Shown piece after piece: positions 1 to 7,348 of a stretch of DNA of 17,553 bases. The stretch spans positions 1 through 17,553 of the forward strand of contig JAKAVI010000263.1 in NCBI GenBank assembly GCA_021817355.1, read 5' to 3'. Each line of letters opens with the position of its first letter. The first letter of the stretch is position 1. The notes beneath the pieces are model-generated. The model had not been told where the DNA came from. It did not search any database and saw nothing but the letters and a program-made list of their open reading frames with translations. Made by a program: the position numbers and the translations under genes. Origin of the DNA: Pseudomonadota bacterium. Its GTDB lineage: Bacteria; Pseudomonadota; Alphaproteobacteria; Micropepsales; Micropepsaceae.

Positions 1-642
1 GATATGCCGGGCGGCAAGGCGGAAATCGAGCGTGTCACTGAGGGGACCGCTGACATAGCCGTCCAGATCAACCGTATTGAAGCGGCCATAGGTTGCATCC
101 ACGCCTGCCTGCCAGGTGTCCGTCGGCTTGTTGGCGACGTAATTGATCGCGCCGCCCGTTGCATTTTCACCAAACAGCGTACCTTGAGGACCCTTGAGCA
201 CTTCGACGCGCTGGACGTCGAGACTGGCCCCGGTGGTCATGATCGAAAACGGCAACGGCATCTGGTCAACATAGACGCTGACCGTAGGACTGGCCGTAAA
301 CGAGGTATCGAGAAAGCCCACGCCGCGGATCGAATAGACCGGGGCGCCATAATAGGACGGGGTGTAGTTAAAGCCCGGAACCACCTTGACGAGGTCGGAA
401 GTGTCGGTGATGCCAAGTCTTGCGAGCTTGTTGCCCGACAACACCTGAATGGACATGCCCACGTCATTGACGTTCTGGGCAAATTTCTGCGCCGTCACCG
501 TGACCGTTTCGATCTTTCCGGAGATGGTCGCGGCGTCCTTGCTGGACGTCGTGGCGGTTCCCTGGGCGCGTAACGGCGCCACCATCCCCGCCAGAGCCAT
601 CAAGGTCGACGCGCATAAAAATAGTGATCTCGTGCGTGCCAT
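1..642 (-). CDS. TonB-dependent outer-membrane receptor, N-terminal part (cut by window edge)
   Basis: The reading frame runs from ATG at 642 down to base 1 with no stop, so 214 N-terminal residues are visible and the beta-barrel is missing. A signal peptide is seen at residues 1-26 (MARTRS, hydrophobic LFLCASTLMALAGMV, then APLRAQ). A TonB-box-like ETVTVTAQK lies at 45-53, followed by the plug domain: GITDTSDLVKVVPGF, YSIRGVGF, VSVYVDQMP, RVEVLKGPQGTLFGENATGG and INYVANKPT. These are hallmarks of the large receptor families of sphingomonads and Caulobacterales. The protein should sit in the outer membrane and take up a ligand using TonB energy. The start is supported by a strong GGAGGAAATT ribosome site directly before the ATG. 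It lies 385 bp downstream of the crotonase gene on the same strand and has its own regulatory gap. Its placement suggests uptake of the substrate degraded by the neighbouring enzymes; ligand unknown. Confidence 0.93.
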   Translation of the reverse strand, partial: MARTRSLFLCASTLMALAGMVAPLRAQGTATTSSKDAATISGKIETVTVTAQKFAQNVNDVGMSIQVLSGNKLARLGITDTSDLVKVVPGFNYTPSYYGAPVYSIRGVGFLDTSFTASPTVSVYVDQMPLPFSIMTTGASLDVQRVEVLKGPQGTLFGENATGGAINYVANKPTDTWQAGVDATYGRFNTVDLDGYVSGPLSDTLDFRLAARHI

Positions 643-1027
643 AATTTCCTCCCCTGGTGCCAAGGCGATGGAGCGCGGCAAGCCTGCCCGCGTACCGCAT
701 TCCCGCCGCTTCCTGGGCGCAGCCTCTGGCACGTTAATGGGATAAATTAATACGCGTTTTATTTTTTTGGCAATGGCTTTTACGCCATTTCGTCACGTCA
801 ATGACCGGAGGGCGTGACCAGATAGGCAGACGATCGGATTTTTGCGCAAGCCTGTTAGTCGCTATTTATCGCACTTTCCGTGGCTTTTGGCAGGGACAAA
901 GCCGCCACCAGGCCCAGACCTGAAACCGCCCGCTACATCACGCCGCAAGGCACAATCAGAATTCACGCCATGGACGTGATATATATAGAACACATTATAT
1001 ATATGGCCGGAAGGAGCCGAAACGGGA
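643..1027 (-). promoter_or_regulatory. Regulatory gap upstream of the TonB receptor gene
   Basis: This 385-bp stretch holds no convincing gene. Reading toward the receptor, it contains an AT-rich inverted repeat at 979-1004 (listed separately) that includes a perfect TATAAT. A 6-bp stem GGCTTT/AAAGCC with a 10-base loop lies at 882-903. A second AT-rich symmetric element is centred on ACGCGT at 752-757. A possible promoter has -35 TTGCCA (768-773) and -10 ATTAAT (746-751) with a 16-base spacer, which would give a leader of about 100 bases. Promoter assignment is by eye only. Confidence 0.5.
979..1004. promoter_or_regulatory. Operator-like inverted repeat A (9-bp arms, 8-bp spacer)
   Basis: Perfect 9-bp arms ATATATATA (979-987) and TATATATAT (996-1004) flank the spacer GAACACAT. 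The arm and spacer architecture is shared with the repeat at 5709-5730 (spacer GAATGCGT). On the minus strand the element includes TATAAT. It lies between the crotonase stop and the TonB receptor gene. A palindrome of this size fits a dimeric regulator such as a TetR protein. The arms are simple TA repeats, so symmetry alone is weak evidence; the matching spacer is the stronger argument. Confidence 0.55.
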
Positions 1028-1846
1028 TTACCTACCCTTGAAGACAGGCGGGCGTCGCTCAAGAAAGCTCGCGACCCCTTCGCGGTGATCCTCGGTCTGC
1101 ATCAGCCGGTAGATGGTCTTGATCGCCCAGCTTCCGATCGCCTCGGCATCGGTGCCACGGGCCTGTCGCAGACCCGCTTTCATCGCCCGCAGCGCCAGAG
1201 GCGGATTGGCGGCGATACGGTCGGCCAGGGCGCGAGCCCGCGGTAACAGTTCATCATGAGGGGTCACTTCGCTGATGAGGCCAATCCTGTGTGCCTCCTG
1301 CGCATCGATGACATCGCCCGTGAAAAGCAGCTGCGCCGCCATGGCAGGACCCACGATGTCAGACAGGCGATAGAAGCCACCTACATCGCTGACAAGGCCG
1401 CGCTTGATGAAGAGTTCAGCAAACTTCGCCTTTTGCGATGCGATGCGGATATCCGCAAAAAGTGCCAGCTCCATGCCCCAACCCACCGCCGCACCGTTTA
1501 CCGCGGCAATCATCGGGCAATCGCAGGCCAGGGCGGCCATGGCCGCAGGCGTCGGGCGCGGTGTACCGGCGTCGGCACGGCTGGCGCGAGCACGGTTGGC
1601 TTCTTCCGACATGATTTCGCGGACGTCATCGCCCGAACAGAAGGCGGGATCTGCCCCGGTGACGATCACACAGCGCACATCCTCGTCCGCGGATACCAGA
1701 CAAAACGCCGATTCGAGCTCGTCATAGGCCCGATAATTGAGCGCGTTTCGTACCTCGGGGCGATTAAGCGTGATGGTCGCGACATGCGCATCCACAACAT
1801 AATCCGCGTGCTTGAAGTCTGCTGCCGCGATTGGGCGCCGGTCCAT
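1028..1846 (-). CDS. Enoyl-CoA hydratase/isomerase (crotonase) family protein
   Basis: The protein has 272 aa, the usual length for a single-domain crotonase. Family motifs are TITLNRPEVRNALN (25-38), the first oxyanion-hole segment FCSGDD (69-74) and the second segment NGAAVGWGMELALFADIRIAS (117-137). The C-terminus HREGVASFLERRPPVFKGR is also typical. The first catalytic Glu of classical hydratases is kept (E126), but the position 20 residues later is Phe146 instead of Glu. An Asp is present in LVSDVGG (D154), as in isomerase-type members such as PaaG. It may therefore be an isomerase or unusual hydratase acting on a CoA thioester in the cytoplasm. ATG at 1846 is preceded by GGGAG. It is the last gene of the cyclase-synthetase-kinase-crotonase operon, 18 bp after the kinase stop. 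Confidence 0.92.
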   Translation of the reverse strand: MDRRPIAAADFKHADYVVDAHVATITLNRPEVRNALNYRAYDELESAFCLVSADEDVRCVIVTGADPAFCSGDDVREIMSEEANRARASRADAGTPRPTPAAMAALACDCPMIAAVNGAAVGWGMELALFADIRIASQKAKFAELFIKRGLVSDVGGFYRLSDIVGPAMAAQLLFTGDVIDAQEAHRIGLISEVTPHDELLPRARALADRIAANPPLALRAMKAGLRQARGTDAEAIGSWAIKTIYRLMQTEDHREGVASFLERRPPVFKGR

Positions 1847-1864
1847 GTGACACTCCCTGGTTCT

Positions 1865-2965
1865 TCAGCCACCCATCTCGCGTGGCGCATTTCGGAAGAG
1901 GTGCAATGCCTGCTCGGCGAGCGGCAGAGCCATATTGACGGCATCAAAGCTGCTCGCAACCGAACCATCCAGTACCCGCCGATAGACGCCCTGCATGATC
2001 GAGGCGAGGCGGAACAGCGAAAACGCCAGATAGAAGTTCCAGCCCCTTATCCGGTCGCGCCCGGTCAGGCGGCAGTACTGCGCAACATAGTCATTGATTG
2101 CCGGGACACCCGGGGGAAGCGCATCTGCCTCGAGGCCGCCTCTGCCGGCTATCCCGCCATACCAGTTGAGAGCACTGAACGCGAGATCAGCGAGCGGATC
2201 ACCGATGGTCGTCAGCTCCCAGTCCAGCACTGCCGCGACCCGATGGCTGCTACGGTCGAACATCACGTTGCCGAATTTGTAGTCGCCATGAACGATGGCC
2301 TCGCGCCGCTGAGGTGGAAGCGCCTGTGGCAGGAATACAATCAACTCTTCCATGGCCGCGATGGTTTTATCCTCAGCAGCCCGATACTGCCTGGTAAAAC
2401 GGGACAACTGGCGTTCGACATAGTCACCGCTGCGTTGCAGCCGGCCAAGACCGACCCTGACATAGTCCACGCTATGAAGAGCAACCAGCGTCTCGAGGAA
2501 GGAGCCATGCATCTTCGCCCGTGTCGCCTTCTCTCTGTCAGGAAGCCCGGGATCCATGGCGATTTCGCCGTCGACATAGTCCATCACATAAAAGCTGGTT
2601 CCGATGACGGAACTGTCTTCGCAGAGGATGCGAACCCGTGGCACCGGAACTGCACTCTGCCAGAGCGCCCGCATGATAAGAAACTCACGGTCGACCTGAT
2701 GCGCACTCTCCAGAAGAGCGCCCGGGGGGCGTTTGCGCAGGACATATTGGCGCGAAGCCCCTGTCCTACCCCCTGCACGTAGCAGAAAGGTCGGATTGGA
2801 GGCGCCGCCCTGAAACTGCTGTACGCTGAGGGGGCCCGAAAAGTCCTCAAGGTTCTGCCTCAGATAGGCGTGCAGCGCCGTAACATCGAAGCGGTGTGCC
2901 TCCAGCACCTCACCCAGCCGCGCGGGCAGCTCCGGCGCGTCATCTGTCATCGTCTCCACAGTCAT
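1865..2965 (-). CDS. APH-like phosphotransferase family protein (ACAD10/11 N-terminal / LvaA type)
   Basis: The 366-aa protein has an aminoglycoside-phosphotransferase/choline-kinase fold. It shows FQGGASNPTFLLR in the nucleotide-binding lobe (51-63), the catalytic Brenner motif HGDYKFGN (226-233: H226, D228, N233) and the metal-binding VLDWE (D248) followed by IGDPLADLA. This subfamily is known from the N-terminal half of ACAD10/11 and from LvaA, which phosphorylates the 4-hydroxyl of 4-hydroxyacyl-CoA. It is unlikely to be an antibiotic-resistance enzyme. The ATG at 2965 overlaps the stop of the upstream acyl-CoA synthetase (ATGA), a sign of translational coupling. A second in-frame ATG at 2950 follows GGAGACG and is a less likely start. 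Unlike the second kinase in the window, it has no DUF6285 partner or dehydrogenase gene next to it. Confidence 0.92.
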   Translation of the reverse strand: MTVETMTDDAPELPARLGEVLEAHRFDVTALHAYLRQNLEDFSGPLSVQQFQGGASNPTFLLRAGGRTGASRQYVLRKRPPGALLESAHQVDREFLIMRALWQSAVPVPRVRILCEDSSVIGTSFYVMDYVDGEIAMDPGLPDREKATRAKMHGSFLETLVALHSVDYVRVGLGRLQRSGDYVERQLSRFTRQYRAAEDKTIAAMEELIVFLPQALPPQRREAIVHGDYKFGNVMFDRSSHRVAAVLDWELTTIGDPLADLAFSALNWYGGIAGRGGLEADALPPGVPAINDYVAQYCRLTGRDRIRGWNFYLAFSLFRLASIMQGVYRRVLDGSVASSFDAVNMALPLAEQALHLFRNAPREMGG

Positions 2966-4635
2966 TCGAACACTGCGCGAAGCTCTCGCTTCAGCACCTT
3001 TCCTGTAGCCGTCCGTGGCAGCTCTGCATTCATAAAATGATAGACGGTTGGCACCTTGAACCGCGCCAGGCGTTCGGCCAGCATCTGCATGAGCGCGGCC
3101 CGCAGCTCCTCGGCAGAGGAGAGCTCGTCGATCTGGATCACCGCAGCGACGCGCTCGCCATAGACCGGATCAGGCAGGCCAATCACCGCTGCGTCCCGCA
3201 CCAGAGGGTGAACCAGAATCTGGGCTTCGACCTCGGCGCAATAGACATTCTCGCCACCGCGAATAATGACGTCCTTCTTGCGATCAACGACATAGTAGAA
3301 GCCCTCGCTGTCGCGATAGCCAAGATCGCCGGTGCGGAACCAGCCACCGCCAAATGCCGCCTCCGTGGCCTCCGGATTGCCCCAGTAACCGAGAACAACA
3401 TTGGGCCCGCGTACCCAGAGTTCCCCGATCTCGTTATCGTCGAGAAAGCGGCCCTGCTCGTCCACGATCTCGACCTGTGCGGTGGCCACCGGCCGGCCGA
3501 CACTGTCCGGATGCGCGAAGTATTCCTGTCCGGCATTGACGATGACCGCGCTCGTTGTCTCGGTCAGCCCATAACCATTGGTCGGAGATGCCTTGGCTTC
3601 AAATTGTCCTTCGATTCGCTGGATAAGATCCGGAGGTACCGACGCTCCCCCCGCCGAAATGCCCATGATCGAAGTCGGGTGGGTCCCGGATTGAGCCGCG
3701 GCTTCCAGGAGCTGGCGGACGACAATCGGCACTCCCGACACGGCGGCGATGCCATGCCTCATCACCAGTTCGAGCGCTTCGGCCGCATTCCACTTGTACA
3801 TGAGGACAAGCTTCGAGCCGGTGCCGGTGCTGGCATAAAGACCGGTGAGGCCGCCAATGTGGAAAAACGGGAATGTCTGCAACGCCGAATTCTGCGGCAG
3901 TTCGCTCGGTGGCAGTGAGGTAAAATCACCCAGGAGAGCCTTGCCGACCGCCCCGGCGAGCATCGTGTTTATGAAATTCGTAATGTGATTGCGCTGTGTG
4001 GCGACCGCGCCCTTGGGCTTTCCCGTTGTCCCGGAGGTATAAAGAATTGTCGCCGGATCCTCCGCAAAGATGTCCACTGCCGGCAGTGGCCCTTCGCCGG
4101 TACAGGCCTCGGCGAAATCGGTACCAGGGCCCTCTACACCTCCGCGCCGGGCCACGATCACGCTACGGAACGCGGCCAGATCGATGATCAATTTGAGCCG
4201 CGCCAGCCGCTCCCCGTCAATCAGCAATGCCGATGCCCCTGAATCGCTCAGGGCATACTGGATCTCGTCCCCCGTCCACCACGCATTGATGGCGACAACC
4301 ACCGCGCCAATCGCCTGGCAGGCCCAGAACGATACCACCCATTCGGGATAGTTGCGCATTCCGATCGCAACGCGGTCGCCTTTGCCCACGCCGCTCTTTC
4401 GCAGCCATCTGGCCAGCGCCGCCACACGGCGGAAATGCTCGCGGTAGGTAATTTCCTCGTCGTTATAGACCAGGAATACCCGGTCATCGAATTGCCGGGT
4501 CCCCTCCAGTATGGCCCGCATGTTCGAAGGGGCATGCCGGTAGAGCCTGACCGGATAGCCCAAAGAGGTGTCCTCGACGAGTTCAAACGGGCCTTCGCGC
4601 GTAAGCTGGGCCACAATTTCATTTCGGCTTGGCAC
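2962..4635 (-). CDS. AMP-forming acyl-CoA synthetase (class I adenylate-forming enzyme)
   Basis: The 557-aa cytoplasmic enzyme is predicted to activate a carboxylic acid with ATP and CoA. Motifs in order are the P-loop ILYTSGTTGKPKGA (197-210), the substrate/AMP-binding NGYGLTETTS (353-362), the hinge region GWFRTGDLGY and VVDRKKDVIIRGGENVY (449-465), and the C-terminal catalytic lysine K546 in RTATGKVLKREL. The start is GTG at 4635, five bases after GGGAGG (4641-4646). The length and motifs match medium/long-chain or aryl acyl-CoA ligases; the substrate cannot be told from sequence. It lies 44 bp downstream of the cyclase gene and overlaps the kinase gene by four bases. This suggests that its acyl-CoA product, probably hydroxylated, is the substrate of that kinase. 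Confidence 0.95.
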   Translation of the reverse strand: MPSRNEIVAQLTREGPFELVEDTSLGYPVRLYRHAPSNMRAILEGTRQFDDRVFLVYNDEEITYREHFRRVAALARWLRKSGVGKGDRVAIGMRNYPEWVVSFWACQAIGAVVVAINAWWTGDEIQYALSDSGASALLIDGERLARLKLIIDLAAFRSVIVARRGGVEGPGTDFAEACTGEGPLPAVDIFAEDPATILYTSGTTGKPKGAVATQRNHITNFINTMLAGAVGKALLGDFTSLPPSELPQNSALQTFPFFHIGGLTGLYASTGTGSKLVLMYKWNAAEALELVMRHGIAAVSGVPIVVRQLLEAAAQSGTHPTSIMGISAGGASVPPDLIQRIEGQFEAKASPTNGYGLTETTSAVIVNAGQEYFAHPDSVGRPVATAQVEIVDEQGRFLDDNEIGELWVRGPNVVLGYWGNPEATEAAFGGGWFRTGDLGYRDSEGFYYVVDRKKDVIIRGGENVYCAEVEAQILVHPLVRDAAVIGLPDPVYGERVAAVIQIDELSSAEELRAALMQMLAERLARFKVPTVYHFMNAELPRTATGKVLKRELRAVFE

Positions 4636-4679
4636 TTAAACCTCCCTGAACGCTCACCGGCGTGGTTGCCTGCGGACCG

Positions 4680-5648
4680 TCACTTGATCGCAAGCGGATT
4701 GACGGGGGCGCCAGTCCCGCCCACCACCTTGAGGGGCGCTGCGACATAGAAAAACGTCCATTGCCCGTCATCGGCGCAATCCTGCGCCAACTTCTCAAGA
4801 CTGGCGATCTCGGTAAAGGCGATACCGAGATTGCGCATGAGCGCGATGTGCAACGGCAGCACCACCCCTGAATTCGGATCCACCGTGACCTCGTTCGCCA
4901 TGGTGTCGGTCACGAGATTGGGGATCTCCCTGTCGTGAAACCACGATACCAGCTCAGGGCTGAGAGTGAGGCCAGGCTCGACATAGTCGCGGAAAAATTC
5001 CTCACGCGGCTTGGTGTAAAAGGACCCGATCCAGCCGGTACGCACCACCAGAATATCATGCTTGCAGATTTCCACGCCCTGCGCCCTGGCCGCGGCTTCC
5101 AGATCGCGATGGTCAAAGGTTTCCCCCCGATCCAGCGATGGCTTGCCGCGATAACGCGCCATGTCAATCAGAACGCCTCGTCCGGCAATGCCGCGTTCGG
5201 CGATCGGAAGCACACTGGCCTTGCTCATCCGCCCACAGGTGGTTTTGGCGTCAAAGCCGTTCCACAGTTCATCACCGAGCCAGGCATGTCCCAGCGCGTC
5301 ATACTGCGTCGATCCCTGCAGCGACATGATGATCATGTCATCAGAGAATTCAGAATCACCAGGAAAATGCGGAGCCTTGCCGCAAAGGTAATGCCCCTTA
5401 TCAAGGAGATTGACGCGCGTGGGCTGCGTCCGTCCCGGCCACACCGGGTCGCCATCCGGATCGCCCAAAGGCACCTGGAGCGTAAAAACGGCGCCCTTCC
5501 TGACCGCGGCCACCCCGCGCAGCACCTCACCCGCCGTAAGATAATTCAGACAGCCGACTTCATCGTCAGCGCCCCATTTGCCCCAATTCGATGGCAGCCC
5601 CGCCAGCAGGTCTTCCAGCCGTGGCGCATGCGACGATGCTTCAGCCAT
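4680..5648 (-). CDS. Cyclase-family protein (PF04199, kynurenine-formamidase-like metal hydrolase)
   Basis: The protein has 322 aa from ATG at 5648, preceded by GGAGG at 5661-5665 (spacing 12, rather long). An upstream in-frame ATG at 5789 is rejected because it would cross the divergent promoters and the opposite gene's start. Family features are LPSNWGKWGADDEVGCLNYLT (18-38), typical of the longer bacterial/fungal members, and the metal motif region QGSTQYDALGH (111-121). Compared with HxGTHxDxxxH of formamidases, two His are replaced by Gln (Q111, Q115), while D117 and H121 remain. Further features are VRTGWIGSF (202-210) and VTDTMANE (246-253). Members hydrolyse amides, esters or cyclic substrates. 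Here it could open a ring or lactone before CoA activation, which is inference. It is the first gene of the operon, behind the promoter at 5710-5738. Confidence 0.88.
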   Translation of the reverse strand: MAEASSHAPRLEDLLAGLPSNWGKWGADDEVGCLNYLTAGEVLRGVAAVRKGAVFTLQVPLGDPDGDPVWPGRTQPTRVNLLDKGHYLCGKAPHFPGDSEFSDDMIIMSLQGSTQYDALGHAWLGDELWNGFDAKTTCGRMSKASVLPIAERGIAGRGVLIDMARYRGKPSLDRGETFDHRDLEAAARAQGVEICKHDILVVRTGWIGSFYTKPREEFFRDYVEPGLTLSPELVSWFHDREIPNLVTDTMANEVTVDPNSGVVLPLHIALMRNLGIAFTEIASLEKLAQDCADDGQWTFFYVAAPLKVVGGTGAPVNPLAIK

Positions 5649-5690
5649 AGGCGACGTTATCCTCCGGAAAAGCGCTGTTGTTTCCGCGCC

Positions 5691-5719
5691 TTGAACACGC
5701 TCATGCAAAAATATAGAAT
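5691..5719 (+). promoter_or_regulatory. Putative promoter of the plus-strand acyl-CoA synthetase
   Basis: A -35-like TTGAAC (5691-5696) and a -10-like TAGAAT (5714-5719) are separated by exactly 17 bases. They point toward the synthetase start at 5788. The -10 lies inside the inverted repeat at 5709-5730, so a bound repressor would block it. By eye only. Confidence 0.55.
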
Positions 5720-5730
5720 GCGTTATATTT
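5709..5730. promoter_or_regulatory. Operator-like inverted repeat B between divergent operons
   Basis: Perfect 7-bp arms AAATATA (5709-5715) and TATATTT (5724-5730) flank the 8-base spacer GAATGCGT. The repeat has the same arm-spacer geometry as the one at 979-1004, and its spacer differs only by three transitions (GAAYRCRT). It overlaps the -10 elements of both divergent promoters, an ideal place for a repressor controlling both transcripts. The regulator could be either TetR-family protein in the window. Confidence 0.65.
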
Positions 5731-5738
5731 ATGGTCAA
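5710..5738 (-). promoter_or_regulatory. Putative promoter of the cyclase-synthetase-kinase-crotonase operon
   Basis: On the minus strand, TTGACC (5738-5733) and TATATT (5715-5710) are spaced by exactly 17 bases, close to the sigma-70-type consensus. Transcription would start near 5703, leaving a leader of about 55 bases before the cyclase ATG at 5648. The element is interleaved with the divergent promoter and with the inverted repeat. Confidence 0.6.
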
Positions 5739-5787
5739 GGCGCTTTGCGGCTTGTTGGCCGCATGGTTCGAAGGCAAGGAGCAAGAC

Positions 5788-7341
5788 ATGCTTTTAAGTG
5801 ACGTTCCAGCTCTTGCAGCCCATCATGCGCCCGACAGTACCGCAATTCATTTTGCGGGCCGCAGCTGTAGCTATGGCGAACTTCACAAGCGCTGCAACCG
5901 GCTGTCAAATGCTCTTCTGACGCTGGCAAAGCCGGGGGCGCGCGTTGCCATCCTGGCCGAGAACTGCCTGGAATATGTTGACTGCTATTACGGCGTTCCG
6001 GGCGCAGGCATGGCACTGACCCTTCTGAACTACCGGCTGACGCCGCGCGAGCTTGTCTACATCCTCAACGACAGCGCTCCGGAAATCCTGATTACCGAGC
6101 CCAAATACCTTGCCACCTTGAAGCAGGTTCTCCCCCAGCTGGAACGCCAGCCACAGTGCCTCCTGATCGGCGACGAGGATCCTCAGTGGCGCAATTATGA
6201 CGCGGTGGTGAGCGGTGCTCCGTCAACCTCCCCTGCAGTACGGCCGCAGGAAACTGACCTGTGCTGGCTCCTCTATACGAGCGGCACCACCGGCCTGCCC
6301 AAGGGCGCCATGCTCAGCCATCGCAATCTGATGGCCGCCATCTTGAACAGCCTCAGTGGTTGGGAACGCAGCAAGGATGATGTCTGCCTTTTCACCTTTC
6401 CCCAGTTTCATGTCGCCGGCTACGTCATGCCGGTCTACCATCTGCAAACCCTTCCCGTCGTTCTTCTCCGGAACTTCGATACCGAGACCCTGCTGCGCAG
6501 CATCGAGGAGTTCGGCGTGACCAGCACGGCCATGGCGCCAACCATGATCGCCATGCTGCTCGAGGATAAGCGTACAACCCAATACGACCTCAGCTCACTG
6601 CGGCGCATCGGCTACGGCGCATCGTCCATGCCCGTGAGCGTGCTCAGGCGCGCCAGCGAACGCTGGCCAAACATCGACTTCAGCACGGGCTTCGGCATGA
6701 CCGAACTTGCTGGCAATGTGATGTTCATGGGCCCGGACGATCATCGCCGTGCGGCCATCGACGCGCCCCAACTCTTGCGTTCGGTGGGCCGGCAGCTGCC
6801 TCTGGCCCGGGTTCGGGTGATTGACGACATGAACCAGGACTGCCCTCCCGGTGTGCCCGGTGAGATCGTCATCAAGGGCGACCAGGTGCTCATGGGCTAC
6901 TGGAACAATCCGGAGGCGACTGCCAATTCCTTCATCGATGGCTGGTTTCGTAGCGGCGACATTGGCGAATGGGACGAGAACGGTTACCTCTATGTCGTCG
7001 ACCGCAAGAAGGACATGATCCTCACCGGTGGCGAAAACGTCTATCCCCGGGAGGTCGAGGAGGTGCTTTACCAGCATCCTTCCGTCGCCGAAGTGGCGGT
7101 AGCAGGCCGCCCGGACCAGACCTGGGGCGAAGCGGTGGTCGCCTTTATCGTCCTGCGCGAGGGTAGCGCGGCCAATCCGGAAGAATTGATCAGTTTCTGT
7201 CGCGAACAGATCGCCAGCTACAAGAAGCCAAGGCATGTCGTCTTCATCGATGCGCTGCCCAAAAACGCCTCCGGCAAGATCTTGAAGCGTGAACTGCGCG
7301 ATCGCCTCCTGCGGGGCGAATTCGATCTGCCAACAGGATGA
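5788..7341 (+). CDS. AMP-forming acyl-CoA synthetase (second, plus strand)
   Basis: The 517-aa enzyme shares the adenylate-forming fold of the synthetase at 2962-4635 but is clearly a different paralogue. Motifs are LLYTSGTTGLPKGAMLSH (161-178), GFGMTELAGN (301-310), GWFRSGDIGEWDENGYLYVVD (385-405), RKKDMILTGGENVYPREVEE (406-425) and the catalytic lysine K497 in NASGKILKREL. The start ATG at 5788 is chosen because AAGGAG (5776-5781) lies six bases before it; an ATG at 5731 in the same frame lies inside the promoter/operator area. The gene is transcribed alone, divergent from the cyclase operon. It converges with the SDR gene, with only seven bases between the two stops and no clear terminator. 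Two ligases in one locus suggest either two acids to activate or successive intermediates of one pathway. Confidence 0.95.
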   Translation: MLLSDVPALAAHHAPDSTAIHFAGRSCSYGELHKRCNRLSNALLTLAKPGARVAILAENCLEYVDCYYGVPGAGMALTLLNYRLTPRELVYILNDSAPEILITEPKYLATLKQVLPQLERQPQCLLIGDEDPQWRNYDAVVSGAPSTSPAVRPQETDLCWLLYTSGTTGLPKGAMLSHRNLMAAILNSLSGWERSKDDVCLFTFPQFHVAGYVMPVYHLQTLPVVLLRNFDTETLLRSIEEFGVTSTAMAPTMIAMLLEDKRTTQYDLSSLRRIGYGASSMPVSVLRRASERWPNIDFSTGFGMTELAGNVMFMGPDDHRRAAIDAPQLLRSVGRQLPLARVRVIDDMNQDCPPGVPGEIVIKGDQVLMGYWNNPEATANSFIDGWFRSGDIGEWDENGYLYVVDRKKDMILTGGENVYPREVEEVLYQHPSVAEVAVAGRPDQTWGEAVVAFIVLREGSAANPEELISFCREQIASYKKPRHVVFIDALPKNASGKILKRELRDRLLRGEFDLPTG

Positions 7342-7348
7342 GCCTGGT

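Noticed and set aside
882..903. GGCTTT/AAAGCC hairpin as terminator of the first operon
   Set aside because: It lies about 125 bases past the crotonase stop, has a short stem and no T-run; not enough for a terminator call.
1256..2782. Long open frame (508 codons) on the plus strand
   Set aside because: It lies opposite the crotonase and kinase genes, which have clear motifs. It has no family features and reflects GC-rich codon bias.
5649..5789. N-terminal extension of the cyclase from ATG at 5789
   Set aside because: It would cross both divergent promoters and the operator and overlap the start of the opposite gene. The ATG at 5648 begins the family-like sequence.
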